From the IMG/VR virus record IMGVR_UViG_3300018476_000033, positions 1 to 28,653 of that record: 28,653 bases of DNA. The stretch is one strand, 5' to 3'. This document shows positions 21,489 through 28,653 of the stretch, one piece after another. Numbering within the stretch: position 1 is the first letter of the stretch; each line of letters starts with the position of its first letter. This DNA is from a virus. The translations under genes were made by a program, and so were the position numbers. Below the pieces are notes generated by a model. The model was not told the DNA's origin and did not search any database. It worked only from the letters and a program-made list of their open reading frames with translations.

Positions 21489-22871
21489 TCAGACCCCTTC
21501 GTTCCTGATGGATGCCACTAGGTCTGTACCTTCCTGCGGGACAGGTGGCAGGTGTTCCATGATGCGTGCCTCTTCGACAGTGATGACACCAGAGCGGATA
21601 AGCGTCTCGTAGATGCCTGCCCGTTCCGCAATGGACGGTTCAATGAGCTGTTCTGATGCGAAACGCAGGTAGGAGCCACGGGCCAGTGCCCAGCCGGACA
21701 AGGCACATGCGATGTTGTACGCCAATGGCCTCAAAGTGGCCCGCCAGAAGAAGTCGAAAGTGTCCTCTACCGTGGAGTAGGTAAGGCCATCGTTGACAGG
21801 CAGACCCACCAACCACAGTGGTACGCCAAAGGTGGACGCTATCCGCTGCTCATCGAACGCACGCAGGTCGAGTAGTCCCACTTCTGCGGGGTTGAGGTTC
21901 AGCGGTGTGTAGGTCAACCCTCCAGACAGGACAGCAGGCAGAGCACCACGGGACATGGTGGCCTCAGCCCATGACTGTTTGACCTCACCAGCCTGCACCT
22001 TCGAGAGCTTCGCATCTGACTGGAGCACCGCAGTAGGGATGCCATTGGACACAGCCAGTTCAGTCCCATACTTCTCCATGGCATTGGCTGCCACGAGGTT
22101 GCGCCAACACGCTTCCAGTGGTCCTACTCCATGGACGTTGCCCGGCCACACCTGGTACCGGATGTGCAGGATCTCCGTACGGGCTATGTCCATGCCACCA
22201 ATGGAGTACACAGGCAGACCACCAGCACTGGCCTCCACGTCCACATAGTCAGGGTTGAGCACCACCCAACGGGCCACCATCCCATCCGCATACCTCGCCG
22301 TGGGGATGACGAAAGCCTCTCCCCTGTGGAGCATCGAGTTGACCAGTGACTGCATCGCATCAACGATCGACGTGTATATGACAGGTTCGGGGTTGTCTAC
22401 CCACGCTGGTGGTTCCTGTGGAGCGTTGTCCTTCATGACACGCAGACCCATGGTCGCCAGGCTTCGGGAGATCAGGTCAGTGCATGCGAACACTGTGGAG
22501 ACTCGTCCCTCTAGCAGTGCACCCCCGAGGAACCTGCCAGGGTAGTCACCTGCATAGCCAGTGCTCCTGGCGAAGAACGGTGGTTCCCATGACCCTGGCC
22601 AACCTGGCCACCTGGTGGCATGTGGGAATCCGAGGTCACCTTCTGCGGGACCCCAGACGTGGGAACCTTCGGGGAAGTCACCTTCCCTGCCAACCTCCAC
22701 AATGGGAGCGAGGCCCCTTGATGACCCGACGAAGGTCCGTGGTCCGCCACCCCATCCGTACCCTCCACCTGGTCCGACTTTCGTGGTCTGTGTGGACTGG
22801 AACACCATGGACAGTGGTTGTGGGTCTGGTGGCACTGTGGAGCCTGACGTCTTTCGTGTGAACAGCTTCAT
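21489..22871 (-). CDS. portal protein (HK97 type)
   Basis: A 460-residue protein that forms the DNA entry ring at one capsid vertex. The core from about residue 125 (VFACTDLISRSLATMGLRVMKD to MLHRGEAFVIPTAR, then HIRYQVWPGNVHGVGPLEACWRNL) and the C-terminal RIASTFGVPLWLVGL block are typical HK97 portals. The first ~110 residues are unusually rich in Gly, Pro and Trp (GGGYGWGGGPR, PGWPGSWEPPFF) and look like an added flexible segment. ATG 22871 is chosen for GGGGG 5 nt upstream over GTG 22877. Confidence 0.9.
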   Translation of the reverse strand: MKLFTRKTSGSTVPPDPQPLSMVFQSTQTTKVGPGGGYGWGGGPRTFVGSSRGLAPIVEVGREGDFPEGSHVWGPAEGDLGFPHATRWPGWPGSWEPPFFARSTGYAGDYPGRFLGGALLEGRVSTVFACTDLISRSLATMGLRVMKDNAPQEPPAWVDNPEPVIYTSIVDAMQSLVNSMLHRGEAFVIPTARYADGMVARWVVLNPDYVDVEASAGGLPVYSIGGMDIARTEILHIRYQVWPGNVHGVGPLEACWRNLVAANAMEKYGTELAVSNGIPTAVLQSDAKLSKVQAGEVKQSWAEATMSRGALPAVLSGGLTYTPLNLNPAEVGLLDLRAFDEQRIASTFGVPLWLVGLPVNDGLTYSTVEDTFDFFWRATLRPLAYNIACALSGWALARGSYLRFASEQLIEPSIAERAGIYETLIRSGVITVEEARIMEHLPPVPQEGTDLVASIRNEGV

Positions 22872-22891
22872 ACCCACCCCCGTGGATTGGT

Positions 22892-24286
22892 TCAGTAGAC
22901 AGCGACACCACTACCACTGTCGTTGTGCTCCAGAGCGTCCAGAGCGCAGGTGGCAGCGATCAGCGCAGTGGGAGGAGTGGTGGACTTCCGCGAGAACACC
23001 CAACCATTGCTGGTGGTCACAGCAGTGGCACCAGTGAAGTCGGAGATGAGCATGGGAGCCCGCCCTATCCGGACAGAGCCATCAGCAACCCTCTGTGCGA
23101 GGTTGGCGCATGCGGCGGGGTAGTCGGAATACCTCAGTGGACGGAGCCTGGTGTCATGCTCCCTCTCGCAGCGTTCCGCCAGGTCTGTCACTCCACCACG
23201 GGCATCAAAGGTCAACTGGTCTATGTCATAGCGCTGGTGCAACTCACCGATACGTTCCGGTAGCCACCCTGCTCCAGCCCTGGCATCGACCAACACCAAC
23301 TCCGCGGGGCCATCGTCAGAGTGGAACGCTGCCGCTATGCAGGCACCACTGCGGTCCCACGCTGCGTCCATGCCCCAACCGACAGGCCTACCGTCCACAG
23401 GAGCTGGAGAGGGGTCCACTGTGAGTGCAGCGATGTCTTCCTCTGTGAAGACTGTCTCGACTGCGGTCTCCGACCAGATACCCAACCGTTCTCGTAGGAA
23501 CGCCCTTCGGGGCATCGACTCCAGTTCCCTACCCACTGCCTCTGCTGTCAGCCTGCGTCCATATGCGGGGTTGGCTTTGGCGTGGATGGCAGGGTCCCGG
23601 TAGTCGTCTGTCTCGTCCGCATGCCATTCCCAGTACGCGAACTTGCTGGTGTGCCCGGAGTGACCCCTCCTGCGTAGTCCCAACAGGACTTCCGACTCCC
23701 ATGTGCCAGCCGAGGAGAGGTACCAGACCTGTGGGTTGGGTCGGGCAGCGACAGATGGCAGGAGTGTCGCCATGACCTCTGCACTGAGTGCGAACGACTC
23801 ATCGAGGAGCAGGCAGTCAGGCGAGAAGCCACGTCCCGATGTACGAGTCCTGGCGATCATCTTGAAACGTGCACCATTGGTGAACTCGATGACCTCACCA
23901 CCAGCCATGGTGCGTACCCGTCTGATGTGCGGGGCTATCAGGTCTGACTCACAGATGTCACGCATCAACCGCCATGTCTCCTGCGCAGTCCGGTACTCAT
24001 GAGCGGAGTAGAGAATGAGCTTCTCCCCGTAGAGGAGCGCACCAGCCAACGCTCTGATGGGTACGAGGTAGCTCTTACCATTCTGGCGAGGGACGATGGC
24101 AGTCACTTCGAACGCTGACCACTTGGAGCCAGTAGTCCTGGCCGACTCTGTGACCACCTCCTCCTGCCATGGGTCCATGGGTAGACCCACGTGGCGGGCG
24201 AGCTGCACCGCGTCCGTGTCGAAGCGTCCCTTAGGCAGGATCCGAGTGGTGGCACGTTGGCTACCCAGCAGGTCACAGGTGGCCAT
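22892..24286 (-). CDS. terL: terminase large subunit
   Basis: A 464-residue packaging motor. The ATPase has Walker A VPRQNGKS (65-72) and Walker B LLLDE (159-163). The coupling motif SSAG (191-194) follows. The RNase H-like nuclease shows GMDAAWD (Asp307), TFDARG (Asp361) and ISDFTG (near 424). Length and motif order match the HK97-like group. The start overlaps the small subunit by 14 nt. Whether packaging uses cos ends or headful cutting cannot be read directly; circular permutation in the assembly fits headful but a circularised cos genome would look the same. Confidence 0.94.
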   Translation of the reverse strand: MATCDLLGSQRATTRILPKGRFDTDAVQLARHVGLPMDPWQEEVVTESARTTGSKWSAFEVTAIVPRQNGKSYLVPIRALAGALLYGEKLILYSAHEYRTAQETWRLMRDICESDLIAPHIRRVRTMAGGEVIEFTNGARFKMIARTRTSGRGFSPDCLLLDESFALSAEVMATLLPSVAARPNPQVWYLSSAGTWESEVLLGLRRRGHSGHTSKFAYWEWHADETDDYRDPAIHAKANPAYGRRLTAEAVGRELESMPRRAFLRERLGIWSETAVETVFTEEDIAALTVDPSPAPVDGRPVGWGMDAAWDRSGACIAAAFHSDDGPAELVLVDARAGAGWLPERIGELHQRYDIDQLTFDARGGVTDLAERCEREHDTRLRPLRYSDYPAACANLAQRVADGSVRIGRAPMLISDFTGATAVTTSNGWVFSRKSTTPPTALIAATCALDALEHNDSGSGVAVY

Positions 24287-24566
24287 AGCGTCTCGCTCGT
24301 CTGGTCAACAACTCGTCCACAGGATTCGAGGGCCTCAGAGGCTCACCAGAGGCAGAACGGGCCTCATCCCTGACTCTCCTGTAGGCCTGCGCTTCCAATG
24401 TCTCCAGCGCGCTCACAGAGGCCAGGAAAGCCCTCACCAGTGGGAGCCTGTCCCTGGCAGTGGTGCAGGAGTCGATCTGTGAGGCCAGTTGTGCGCAGAG
24501 CAGCTCCAGCGCTGTCCTGTTGCCATCCTTCAACGCATCAGAGATGGTCGAACGCTTCGCTACCAT
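24273..24566 (-). CDS. terS: terminase small subunit
   Basis: A 97-residue helical protein between HNH and large terminase. It opens with MVAKRSTISDALKDGNRTALELLCAQLASQID and has a coiled central helix, a basic end and the P27-like proportions of small terminases, which bind the packaging start site. ATG 24566 begins just before the HNH stop (ATG-G-TAG); a TTG at 24581 is less likely. Identity rests on order plus composition. Confidence 0.75.
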   Translation of the reverse strand: MVAKRSTISDALKDGNRTALELLCAQLASQIDSCTTARDRLPLVRAFLASVSALETLEAQAYRRVRDEARSASGEPLRPSNPVDELLTRRARRYGHL

Positions 24567-24823
24567 CCGTCTGCACACCAACGGTCAGACAGAGGCGAGT
24601 CACCACGTCTGGAGTTGCATGACAAGTGAGCAGGCCTGGCATTGGAGATGTCCCACCACAGAGAAGGGTCCACAGACGTAGGGATGAGATGGTCCACAGT
24701 GCCTGCACCCGGACGACCACACAGGTGACACACACGACCGTACTCAGAGAAGACAGCATCAGCGAAAGCCGCGATGTTGCGACCATTCACCGGCCTACCA
24801 GAAGGTCTTACCGTCCTCGCCAT
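24560..24823 (-). CDS. HNH endonuclease
   Basis: An 87-residue HNH nuclease. Motifs: CHLC (32-35), TVDHLIP (Asp44-His45), N61, H66 and CNSRRG (69-74). Small HNH proteins next to terminases are widely conserved and help the terminase cut DNA for packaging. ATG 24823 lacks a clear ribosome site. It is the first gene after the 247-bp gap, so it probably opens the packaging and head operon. Confidence 0.9.
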   Translation of the reverse strand: MARTVRPSGRPVNGRNIAAFADAVFSEYGRVCHLCGRPGAGTVDHLIPTSVDPSLWWDISNARPAHLSCNSRRGDSPLSDRWCADGW

Positions 24824-25070
24824 ACATCAATGGTATTCCGAGGACTAGTCACAAACGGAGGATGACCTACCCCCGTCCAGATAGGCCATCCTCACCACCA
24901 CACAGCGAGCAGGAACGCTCAACCAACACTAACCAACAGCGGACCATCCTCCATGGACTGTACCAGCACACAAACATTGACTCCGATCGACAGTGATACA
25001 GAGGAATGGGGTCGGGAAAAATGTCTCAGGTACACAGCGGTTGCCAGTGGTTCCCTCCCCAAAGAACGAG
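24824..25070. promoter_or_regulatory. intergenic region before the packaging operon
   Basis: No gene is visible. 24860-24869 and 24882-24891 form a hairpin that is 9/10 complementary on the plus strand and fully paired with one G-U on the minus transcript. It fits an attenuator or terminator before HNH. AACCAACA is repeated at 24921-24928 and 24931-24938, exactly one helical turn apart, a possible activator site. Late promoter elements could not be pinned down. Confidence 0.5.
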
Positions 25071-25571
25071 TCATGTCCCATAGTTGTCTGTCCATTCTTT
25101 GAGGATGCGTCGCAGTGACTGTGGCACCCGGTAGTACGCACCAATCAGACTCTCTTTGTTGCACATCTCTTCGTCTGGCATGGACTCGTAGACTGGCTTC
25201 CCACTACGGACCCTCAAGACCTGGTGCTGTGTGCCCATGGTGTCTATCGCAGTGATGTTGCGTACCTCGACACTCCTGCTGTTGCGTGTGATGTCACCAG
25301 GTTTGTACGTCGCTGTGTACGCTTTCACATCCGCTAGTGAACCAGCGTCGAGTGCATAAGCCTCAGCGAGGTAGGCCACTGCCATGATGGTCCACACTGG
25401 TCTGCCTGTCGCTTCGATGTGGACATGTGCCAGGTGTTGGGTGTTCTCGATGGACCATGACTGGAGTTGTAGCTGTGTGCCGATGACGATGAGTCTGGCT
25501 GGTCTGTCCCATCCTCGTGAGTGGGCCTCTGCTTCGATGCGCAGGAGTAGACGTTGCAGTGCGTCAGACAT
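25071..25571 (-). CDS. hypothetical protein, end of the accessory block
   Basis: A 166-residue protein of unknown family. The first half is helical with SRGWDRPARLIVIG. The second half alternates strands and turns (HVHIEATGRPVWTIMAVAYLAEA, EVRNITAIDTMGTQHQVLRVRSG). ATG 25571 follows the preceding stop directly. No catalytic pattern is seen. Confidence 0.75.
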   Translation of the reverse strand: MSDALQRLLLRIEAEAHSRGWDRPARLIVIGTQLQLQSWSIENTQHLAHVHIEATGRPVWTIMAVAYLAEAYALDAGSLADVKAYTATYKPGDITRNSRSVEVRNITAIDTMGTQHQVLRVRSGKPVYESMPDEEMCNKESLIGAYYRVPQSLRRILKEWTDNYGT

Positions 25572-25793
25572 TCATACGTCCGTGATGATGGTATGGAACT
25601 CGAACACCGTCCGTCCATCATGGCCATGCACTCGTATCGCAGACTCCATGCTGTCCCATACCACTGTGGACTTGTGGTCTCCTCTCCATCTGATGACTGT
25701 GGTGCCATCATCGAACTCCACGCCATCGGCGACTATGCCTGTGCCGCTGAAACCTGTGACATCCTCTGACCTGACCATCGAGAAGGTACGCAT
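25572..25793 (-). CDS. small beta-rich conserved actinophage-type protein
   Basis: A 73-residue protein. The order DVTGFSGTGIVADGVEFDDGTTVIRWRGDHKSTVVWDSMESAIRVHGHDG matches a short protein often present in actinophage early/accessory regions, of unknown function. ATG 25793 has AAGGA 5 nt upstream; the longer reading upstream overlaps two better-supported genes and is rejected. Confidence 0.8.
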   Translation of the reverse strand: MRTFSMVRSEDVTGFSGTGIVADGVEFDDGTTVIRWRGDHKSTVVWDSMESAIRVHGHDGRTVFEFHTIITDV

Positions 25794-25801
25794 GCTGGTC
25801 C

Positions 25802-25948
25802 TTATGAGTAGTCGTCCTGTCGTTTGTGGATACGGACTGTCTCTCTCTGTGTGGCATGCATGGTCTGTTGGATACGCATCAGCTTCCCGATCATGATGGT
25901 GTTCCACGCAGTGATGCCAGTGAGCATGACCAGTAGCAGGTCTGTCAT
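25802..25948 (-). CDS. 48-residue single-pass membrane protein
   Basis: A short gene. Residues 1-21 are one hydrophobic helix (LLLVMLTGITAWNTIMIG), followed by a basic, Gln-rich tail that ends KRQDDYS. ATG 25948 has AAGGA 7 nt upstream and overlaps the preceding stop (ATGA). Size and topology fit a mini-holin or membrane regulator; no sequence motif proves it. Confidence 0.7.
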   Translation of the reverse strand: MTDLLLVMLTGITAWNTIMIGKLMRIQQTMHATQRETVRIHKRQDDYS

Positions 25949-26049
25949 GTCCCGTCCTTTGGTTTGGGTGTACGACATTGGCAGTCACACCAGGTTGTGT
26001 GTGCGTTGCAGTGGTCACCTTCTGCGCATGACCTACAGACGAATGTCAT
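25945..26049 (-). CDS. 34-residue Cys-rich zinc-knuckle-like protein
   Basis: A very short gene with Cys at 5, 8, 14, 21, 23 and 25 plus several His. This is the pattern of tiny Cys-rich proteins common in actinophages. ATG 26049 has AGGAG 6 nt upstream. Its TGA overlaps the next start (ATGA). The strong ribosome site and the coupling make it credible despite its size. Confidence 0.7.
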   Translation of the reverse strand: MTFVCRSCAEGDHCNAHTTWCDCQCRTPKPKDGT

Positions 26050-26058
26050 GGGTTGCTC

Positions 26059-26406
26059 CTAGTTCGACTCTGCTGCGGCCATCCTGGCGAAGTACTGTGC
26101 TGCTTCTGGTGGGTCGATGTAGATGTGCTTACCCATGAGCACCAGCTCTGTCGGGTCATCCATGGCTGATGGGTCTGTGCCGTACCTGGCATACCTGGCC
26201 ATCGGTGGACCATCAGGGTCATGTATCTCGAAGTACCACAGGTCGTTGTCTGCTTCTGCCGTGAAGCTGATGTGTGCCATGGACCTGATGATTCGGTCTA
26301 GTTGTTCTGCTCCCTCTGTGTGGCACCACCATCGTTCGAAGTAGTTGGCCTGTGCGACGTAGACACGGAAGCGGCAGTGTTTGAGCTGGTCGAAGTTGCG
26401 CATCAT
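26059..26406 (-). CDS. hypothetical protein
   Basis: A 115-residue protein, mixed alpha/beta, with no recognised motif (NFDQLKHCRFRVYVAQANYFERWW at the start; a central ISFTAEADNDLWYFEIHDPDG). The start is ATG 26406 or the adjacent ATG 26403, with AGGAA 8 nt upstream, overlapping the previous stop. Longer upstream readings run through another gene. Confidence 0.75.
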   Translation of the reverse strand: MMRNFDQLKHCRFRVYVAQANYFERWWCHTEGAEQLDRIIRSMAHISFTAEADNDLWYFEIHDPDGPPMARYARYGTDPSAMDDPTELVLMGKHIYIDPPEAAQYFARMAAAESN

Positions 26407-26612
26407 GATGGTGGTTCCTGCCGTTGCTGTGCGAGTATGGCTGCTGCTTCGTCGTTGAGTGGTTGTACCTCTATGGACTCCACGACCCTGCGGTTGTGCC
26501 TGATGTTCACTTTCGCTGCGAAGCATGCCGCACTAGGTGACACAGCGTTGACGTTGGTGTCATAGGTGTAGGTGACTGCCCACAGTGGTTCTTGTTCTTC
26601 ATTGTTGGGCAT
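26403..26612 (-). CDS. small hypothetical protein
   Basis: A 69-residue protein with beta segments (PLWAVTYTYDTNVNAV, AKVNIRHNRRVVESIEV) and a helical C-terminus. ATG 26612 has AAGGAA 7 nt upstream and overlaps the zinc-finger gene by 14 nt. Family not recognised. Confidence 0.7.
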   Translation of the reverse strand: MPNNEEQEPLWAVTYTYDTNVNAVSPSAACFAAKVNIRHNRRVVESIEVQPLNDEAAAILAQQRQEPPS

Positions 26613-27120
26613 GGCCAGTTTCCTTCCCCGCTGCGTCCATCATGATCTGTCGGATGGTGTAGCCATGCGCTTTGTAACGGTGTTGGGTCATCGAGTGCGG
26701 GAAACCTGACTTGTTGTGGTAGTTGCAGTCAGGACACTGTTCGGGTTGCGCGGGGTGCGGGATCCCATGGATAGACATGAGATGATTGACCATTGACGAA
26801 CCCAGTAGTGAGTAGTTACACAGTGGACACTCCACATAGTCGCTGGCTTTCTTGTTCCTGCCTGGTCGACGTTCCTTGACTGGTGCGTCTTTGCGTGGTG
26901 GTTCAGTGACTAGTGCCTTGATGTCACGGAGCATCAACTCCAGTTGGTGCAGTGGTTCTGCGTGTGAGTCGCACACATCGAGCTGGCGTGGTTTGCTACG
27001 TAGCCAAGTTGCTTCGTCTATGGCTATGGTGAATGTGCTGGTGGCTGGTTCGTCGTCAGAGATGTGCTGGTCTATACATACGTCGCAGTACGTATTGGTG
27101 ACAATTGTTGTCTGTCGCAA
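26599..27120 (-). CDS. Lsr2-like N-domain plus two C2H2 zinc fingers
   Basis: A 173-residue putative DNA-binding protein. Residues 1-66 resemble the dimerising N-domain of Lsr2-like nucleoid proteins (TFTIAIDEATW) with added cysteines (C12, C15, C50, H53). A basic linker (PVKERRPGRNKKASD) leads to finger 1 (C98, C101, H113, H118) and finger 2 (C129, C132, H147, H152). The C-terminal helix is YTIRQIMMDA. Start codon is TTG 27120 with AGGGA 8 nt upstream; no other start keeps the N-domain. It could silence or bridge DNA, or control phage genes. The Lsr2 link is inference; the finger spacing is seen. Confidence 0.65.
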   Translation of the reverse strand: MRQTTIVTNTYCDVCIDQHISDDEPATSTFTIAIDEATWLRSKPRQLDVCDSHAEPLHQLELMLRDIKALVTEPPRKDAPVKERRPGRNKKASDYVECPLCNYSLLGSSMVNHLMSIHGIPHPAQPEQCPDCNYHNKSGFPHSMTQHRYKAHGYTIRQIMMDAAGKETGHAQQ

Positions 27121-27123
27121 CTC

Positions 27124-27438
27124 TCACGTCCCTAGGGTGTCCATGATGGATGCTATGCGGAACTGTCCTTTGTCCTCGGTGGTGAGCCTTCCTACGCCGG
27201 GCATCTTGTAGTCCGCTGCGTACTTGTAGCTCTTCGTGAGGATGTCCCCGTACCTGCTGAGAGTGCGTCTGCGGATGGTGGTGCACCGTTCACACTTCAG
27301 CTCCTGTAGGAATCCCTGCTTACGTGGTAGTGCTTCTGCCCAGAACGGTTTCCATGAGTGTCCATAGTCCCTACAGTGGATGGTCTGTGGGTTTGCGTTC
27401 TGGATGGCCGCTGCTAGTTGCCTGTCTCGTTCTGTCAC
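27124..27438 (-). CDS. small zinc-binding actinophage-type protein
   Basis: A 104-residue basic protein. C22 and H27 (HCRDYGHSW) with C49 and C52 (KCERC) make one zinc site. The rest (RRRTLSRYGDIL, YKYAADYKMPGVGRLTTEDKGQFR) matches a small protein frequent in actinophages with no fixed function. Start is GTG 27438, overlapping the preceding TGA as GTGA. Confidence 0.75.
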   Translation of the reverse strand: MTERDRQLAAAIQNANPQTIHCRDYGHSWKPFWAEALPRKQGFLQELKCERCTTIRRRTLSRYGDILTKSYKYAADYKMPGVGRLTTEDKGQFRIASIMDTLGT

Positions 27439-28508
27439 TGTCTGCTAGCGCTCCATCCCACGGGGTACTGTCCATACACCTTGTCCATTGATCCCCATCC
27501 TGACTTCTGGCCGGACCTGCCGAGGAAGTAGCTCCAGAAGTTCCCACAGTCAATTGGACAGGATGGGTCTGCTGGTGCTCCTAGGCCTGACACGTAGATA
27601 CCTGACTCGTCGTGGGCCCATGTGGCTGTGAGAGTGCCTGGCACGATGGTCCCTGCGAGGTTCTCTTGTTTGATACCGGTAGCGCTCCACAGTGCACCTA
27701 TGTCTGCGACCGTGGGCCACCAGGTGTGCCAGACCTGTCCGTTGCTGGCGACGTAGAGCATGTCCAGCCTGTCACTGTCGTACGGGCATTTGAGTAGCAC
27801 AGCTCCATCCCCTCCACTCGTCTGTGGGTTGGCTGGTTCTCCCCTGAGGACAGACAGGAGGAGGTTCTTGTTGTCATAGCTGCCTGACTTGTCCCTGTCC
27901 TCTGACCCGTGGATGTGCCAGTTGTGTGAGTCGTCCGATGTGACATCACAGTCATAGCGACAGTCATAACCCTCTACGTACCCGTCTGTGTCGTCCTGGC
28001 CGTAGAACTCTCGCCAGCCATCAAGCCTGTGGTCGTTGGGGTCCTTCGCCGACTTGAGGATCCTGTCTGTGTAGATGGATATCCGGGAGTAGTCGCCTCT
28101 CTGCGCTTCTGGGAACGTCCAGTCGAACGCTGCGGCTACTGTGGACAGACCCCCATCGTCGGGTGGTGAGTCCTCCACGGAGTAGTCATAGGGACTGTTC
28201 TGGCTGCGACTGTTGTGGTAACCAGGCTTGTTCGCATAGACCCCTCCAATCTGTGAGGTTGGCTCCAGCTTCAGCAGCTCGTCTATCAGGTAGTAGTAAG
28301 CGTCTGTGATGTAGCTGGAGCCATAGGGGGTTGGTGTGTTAGGTGTGCATCCTCTGTGTCTACGGATGGGTTTGGTCGTCAAACGTTTGCGTCGGTAGTC
28401 CTTCCACAGCCACCACAGAACGGGGATGAGGATGGCCAACAGCAGCAGTTTGACGACCACTGTCACAATGAGTGCGACAGTCCCCATGTCCATGTCGGAC
28501 AGGTCCAT
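27435..28508 (-). CDS. membrane-anchored peptidase-like protein with propeller-like C-terminus
   Basis: A 357-residue protein. Residues 9-33 are one long hydrophobic helix followed by KDYRRKR; acidic residues precede it. Residues ~75-215 contain GYHNSR, DYSVED, AAAFDWTFPEAQRGDYSRI, REFYGQDDTDGYVEGYDC and SHNWHIHGSEDRD. This arrangement resembles degenerate M15-like peptidases of actinophages; the first zinc His is not obvious. Residues ~245-350 (LDMLYVASNGQVWHTWW to SYFLGRSGQKSGW) look like a lectin-type propeller repeat. It may be the cell-wall-active lysis or virion protein; no other endolysin is recognisable. The positive charges after the helix predict C-in topology, which conflicts with that role unless the protein flips. 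ATG overlaps the LPTTG gene stop (TAATG). Confidence 0.65.
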   Translation of the reverse strand: MDLSDMDMGTVALIVTVVVKLLLLAILIPVLWWLWKDYRRKRLTTKPIRRHRGCTPNTPTPYGSSYITDAYYYLIDELLKLEPTSQIGGVYANKPGYHNSRSQNSPYDYSVEDSPPDDGGLSTVAAAFDWTFPEAQRGDYSRISIYTDRILKSAKDPNDHRLDGWREFYGQDDTDGYVEGYDCRYDCDVTSDDSHNWHIHGSEDRDKSGSYDNKNLLLSVLRGEPANPQTSGGDGAVLLKCPYDSDRLDMLYVASNGQVWHTWWPTVADIGALWSATGIKQENLAGTIVPGTLTATWAHDESGIYVSGLGAPADPSCPIDCGNFWSYFLGRSGQKSGWGSMDKVYGQYPVGWSASRQ

Positions 28509-28653
28509 TAGTGGCTCCGGTGTGTCCGACCACAGAAGTACAGCACTGCGATACCTACTGCCACGATGAGCAGGCCTGTGCTGAGGAAGCCTGCGATGGC
28601 CCAGCTGTCCGTTCCTGTGGTGGGTAGCACTGATGGCGACACTGACACGCTGG
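28508..28653 (-). CDS. LPTTG membrane protein, 3' part (continues from position 1)
   Basis: This is the C-terminal section of the gene described at 1-235, visible again here because of the terminal repeat: Ser/Val-rich linker, LPTTG, membrane helix, CGRTHRSH and TAA at 28510-28508. The 20 bases at 28511-28530 connect it to the repeat and show that the frame is intact across the join. Confidence 0.8.
   Translation of the reverse strand, partial: SVSVSPSVLPTTGTDSWAIAGFLSTGLLIVAVGIAVLYFCGRTHRSH
28531..28653. repeat. terminal direct repeat, right copy
   Basis: Identical over all 123 bases to the left end. It should be removed once before treating the sequence as a circle of about 28,530 bp. Confidence 0.97.

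Noticed and set aside
24940-25040. A possible sigma-70-type promoter before the packaging genes
   Set aside because: No -35/-10 pair with acceptable match and spacing stood out, and a short T-run near 25020 had no adjoining stem.

Overview
The window is a complete small temperate tailed-phage genome (siphovirus-type, HK97-like head) cut open at an arbitrary point. The last 123 bases (28531-28653) repeat the first 123 exactly, and one gene reads straight through the join, so the molecule is circular or circularly permuted, with about 28,530 unique bases. The host is most likely an actinobacterium. This rests on the large serine integrase, an Lsr2-like N-terminal domain, an LPTTG-type sorting signal, many small Cys-rich proteins of actinophage style and mid-50s %GC by eye. 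No genus can be named.

Layout. Almost everything is on the minus strand and reads leftward as long chains of genes joined by ATGA/GTGA overlaps. From 7659 down to 419 lies the replication and recombination block: Cas4-like nuclease, OB-like putative ssDNA-binding protein, primase-helicase fusion, zinc-ribbon protein, tail-anchored membrane protein, D12 adenine methylase and Holliday-junction-resolvase-like nuclease. After a 13-bp inverted repeat (361-413), the chain crosses the window join through a short LPTTG membrane protein. It then enters an accessory/putative lysis block (28508-25071): a membrane-anchored peptidase-like/propeller-like protein, small zinc proteins, a double C2H2 finger protein and a mini membrane protein. 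A 247-bp gap with a hairpin (24860-24891) precedes the packaging and virion genes (24823-10918): HNH, small and large terminase, portal, protease, a two-gene fibre module, major capsid, connectors, major tail protein, frameshifted tail chaperones, tape measure, minor tail proteins and receptor-binding proteins.

Only 8184-10828 is on the plus strand: three small genes, the serine integrase and a short downstream gene. It is bounded by an intrinsic terminator (10522-10560) and a hairpin shared with the convergent tail operon (10848-10909). The roughly 520-bp divergent control region (7660-8183) has no convincing gene but holds a 13-bp inverted repeat enclosing two further hairpins (7905-7997) and a roughly 50-bp imperfect palindrome (8105-8156) that could be attP or an operator.

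Most notable observations: the LPTTG sorting signal on a phage protein without a signal peptide; an AAACCCT -1 frameshift site that yields a long chaperone extension; a pseudoknot-type arrangement covering the ribosome binding site of that same gene; a hairpin over the capsid ribosome binding region; a fibre module placed between protease and capsid; a compositional break in the receptor-binding domain; and no recognisable immunity repressor or classical endolysin. All functional calls are from reading motifs by eye; no database search was possible.
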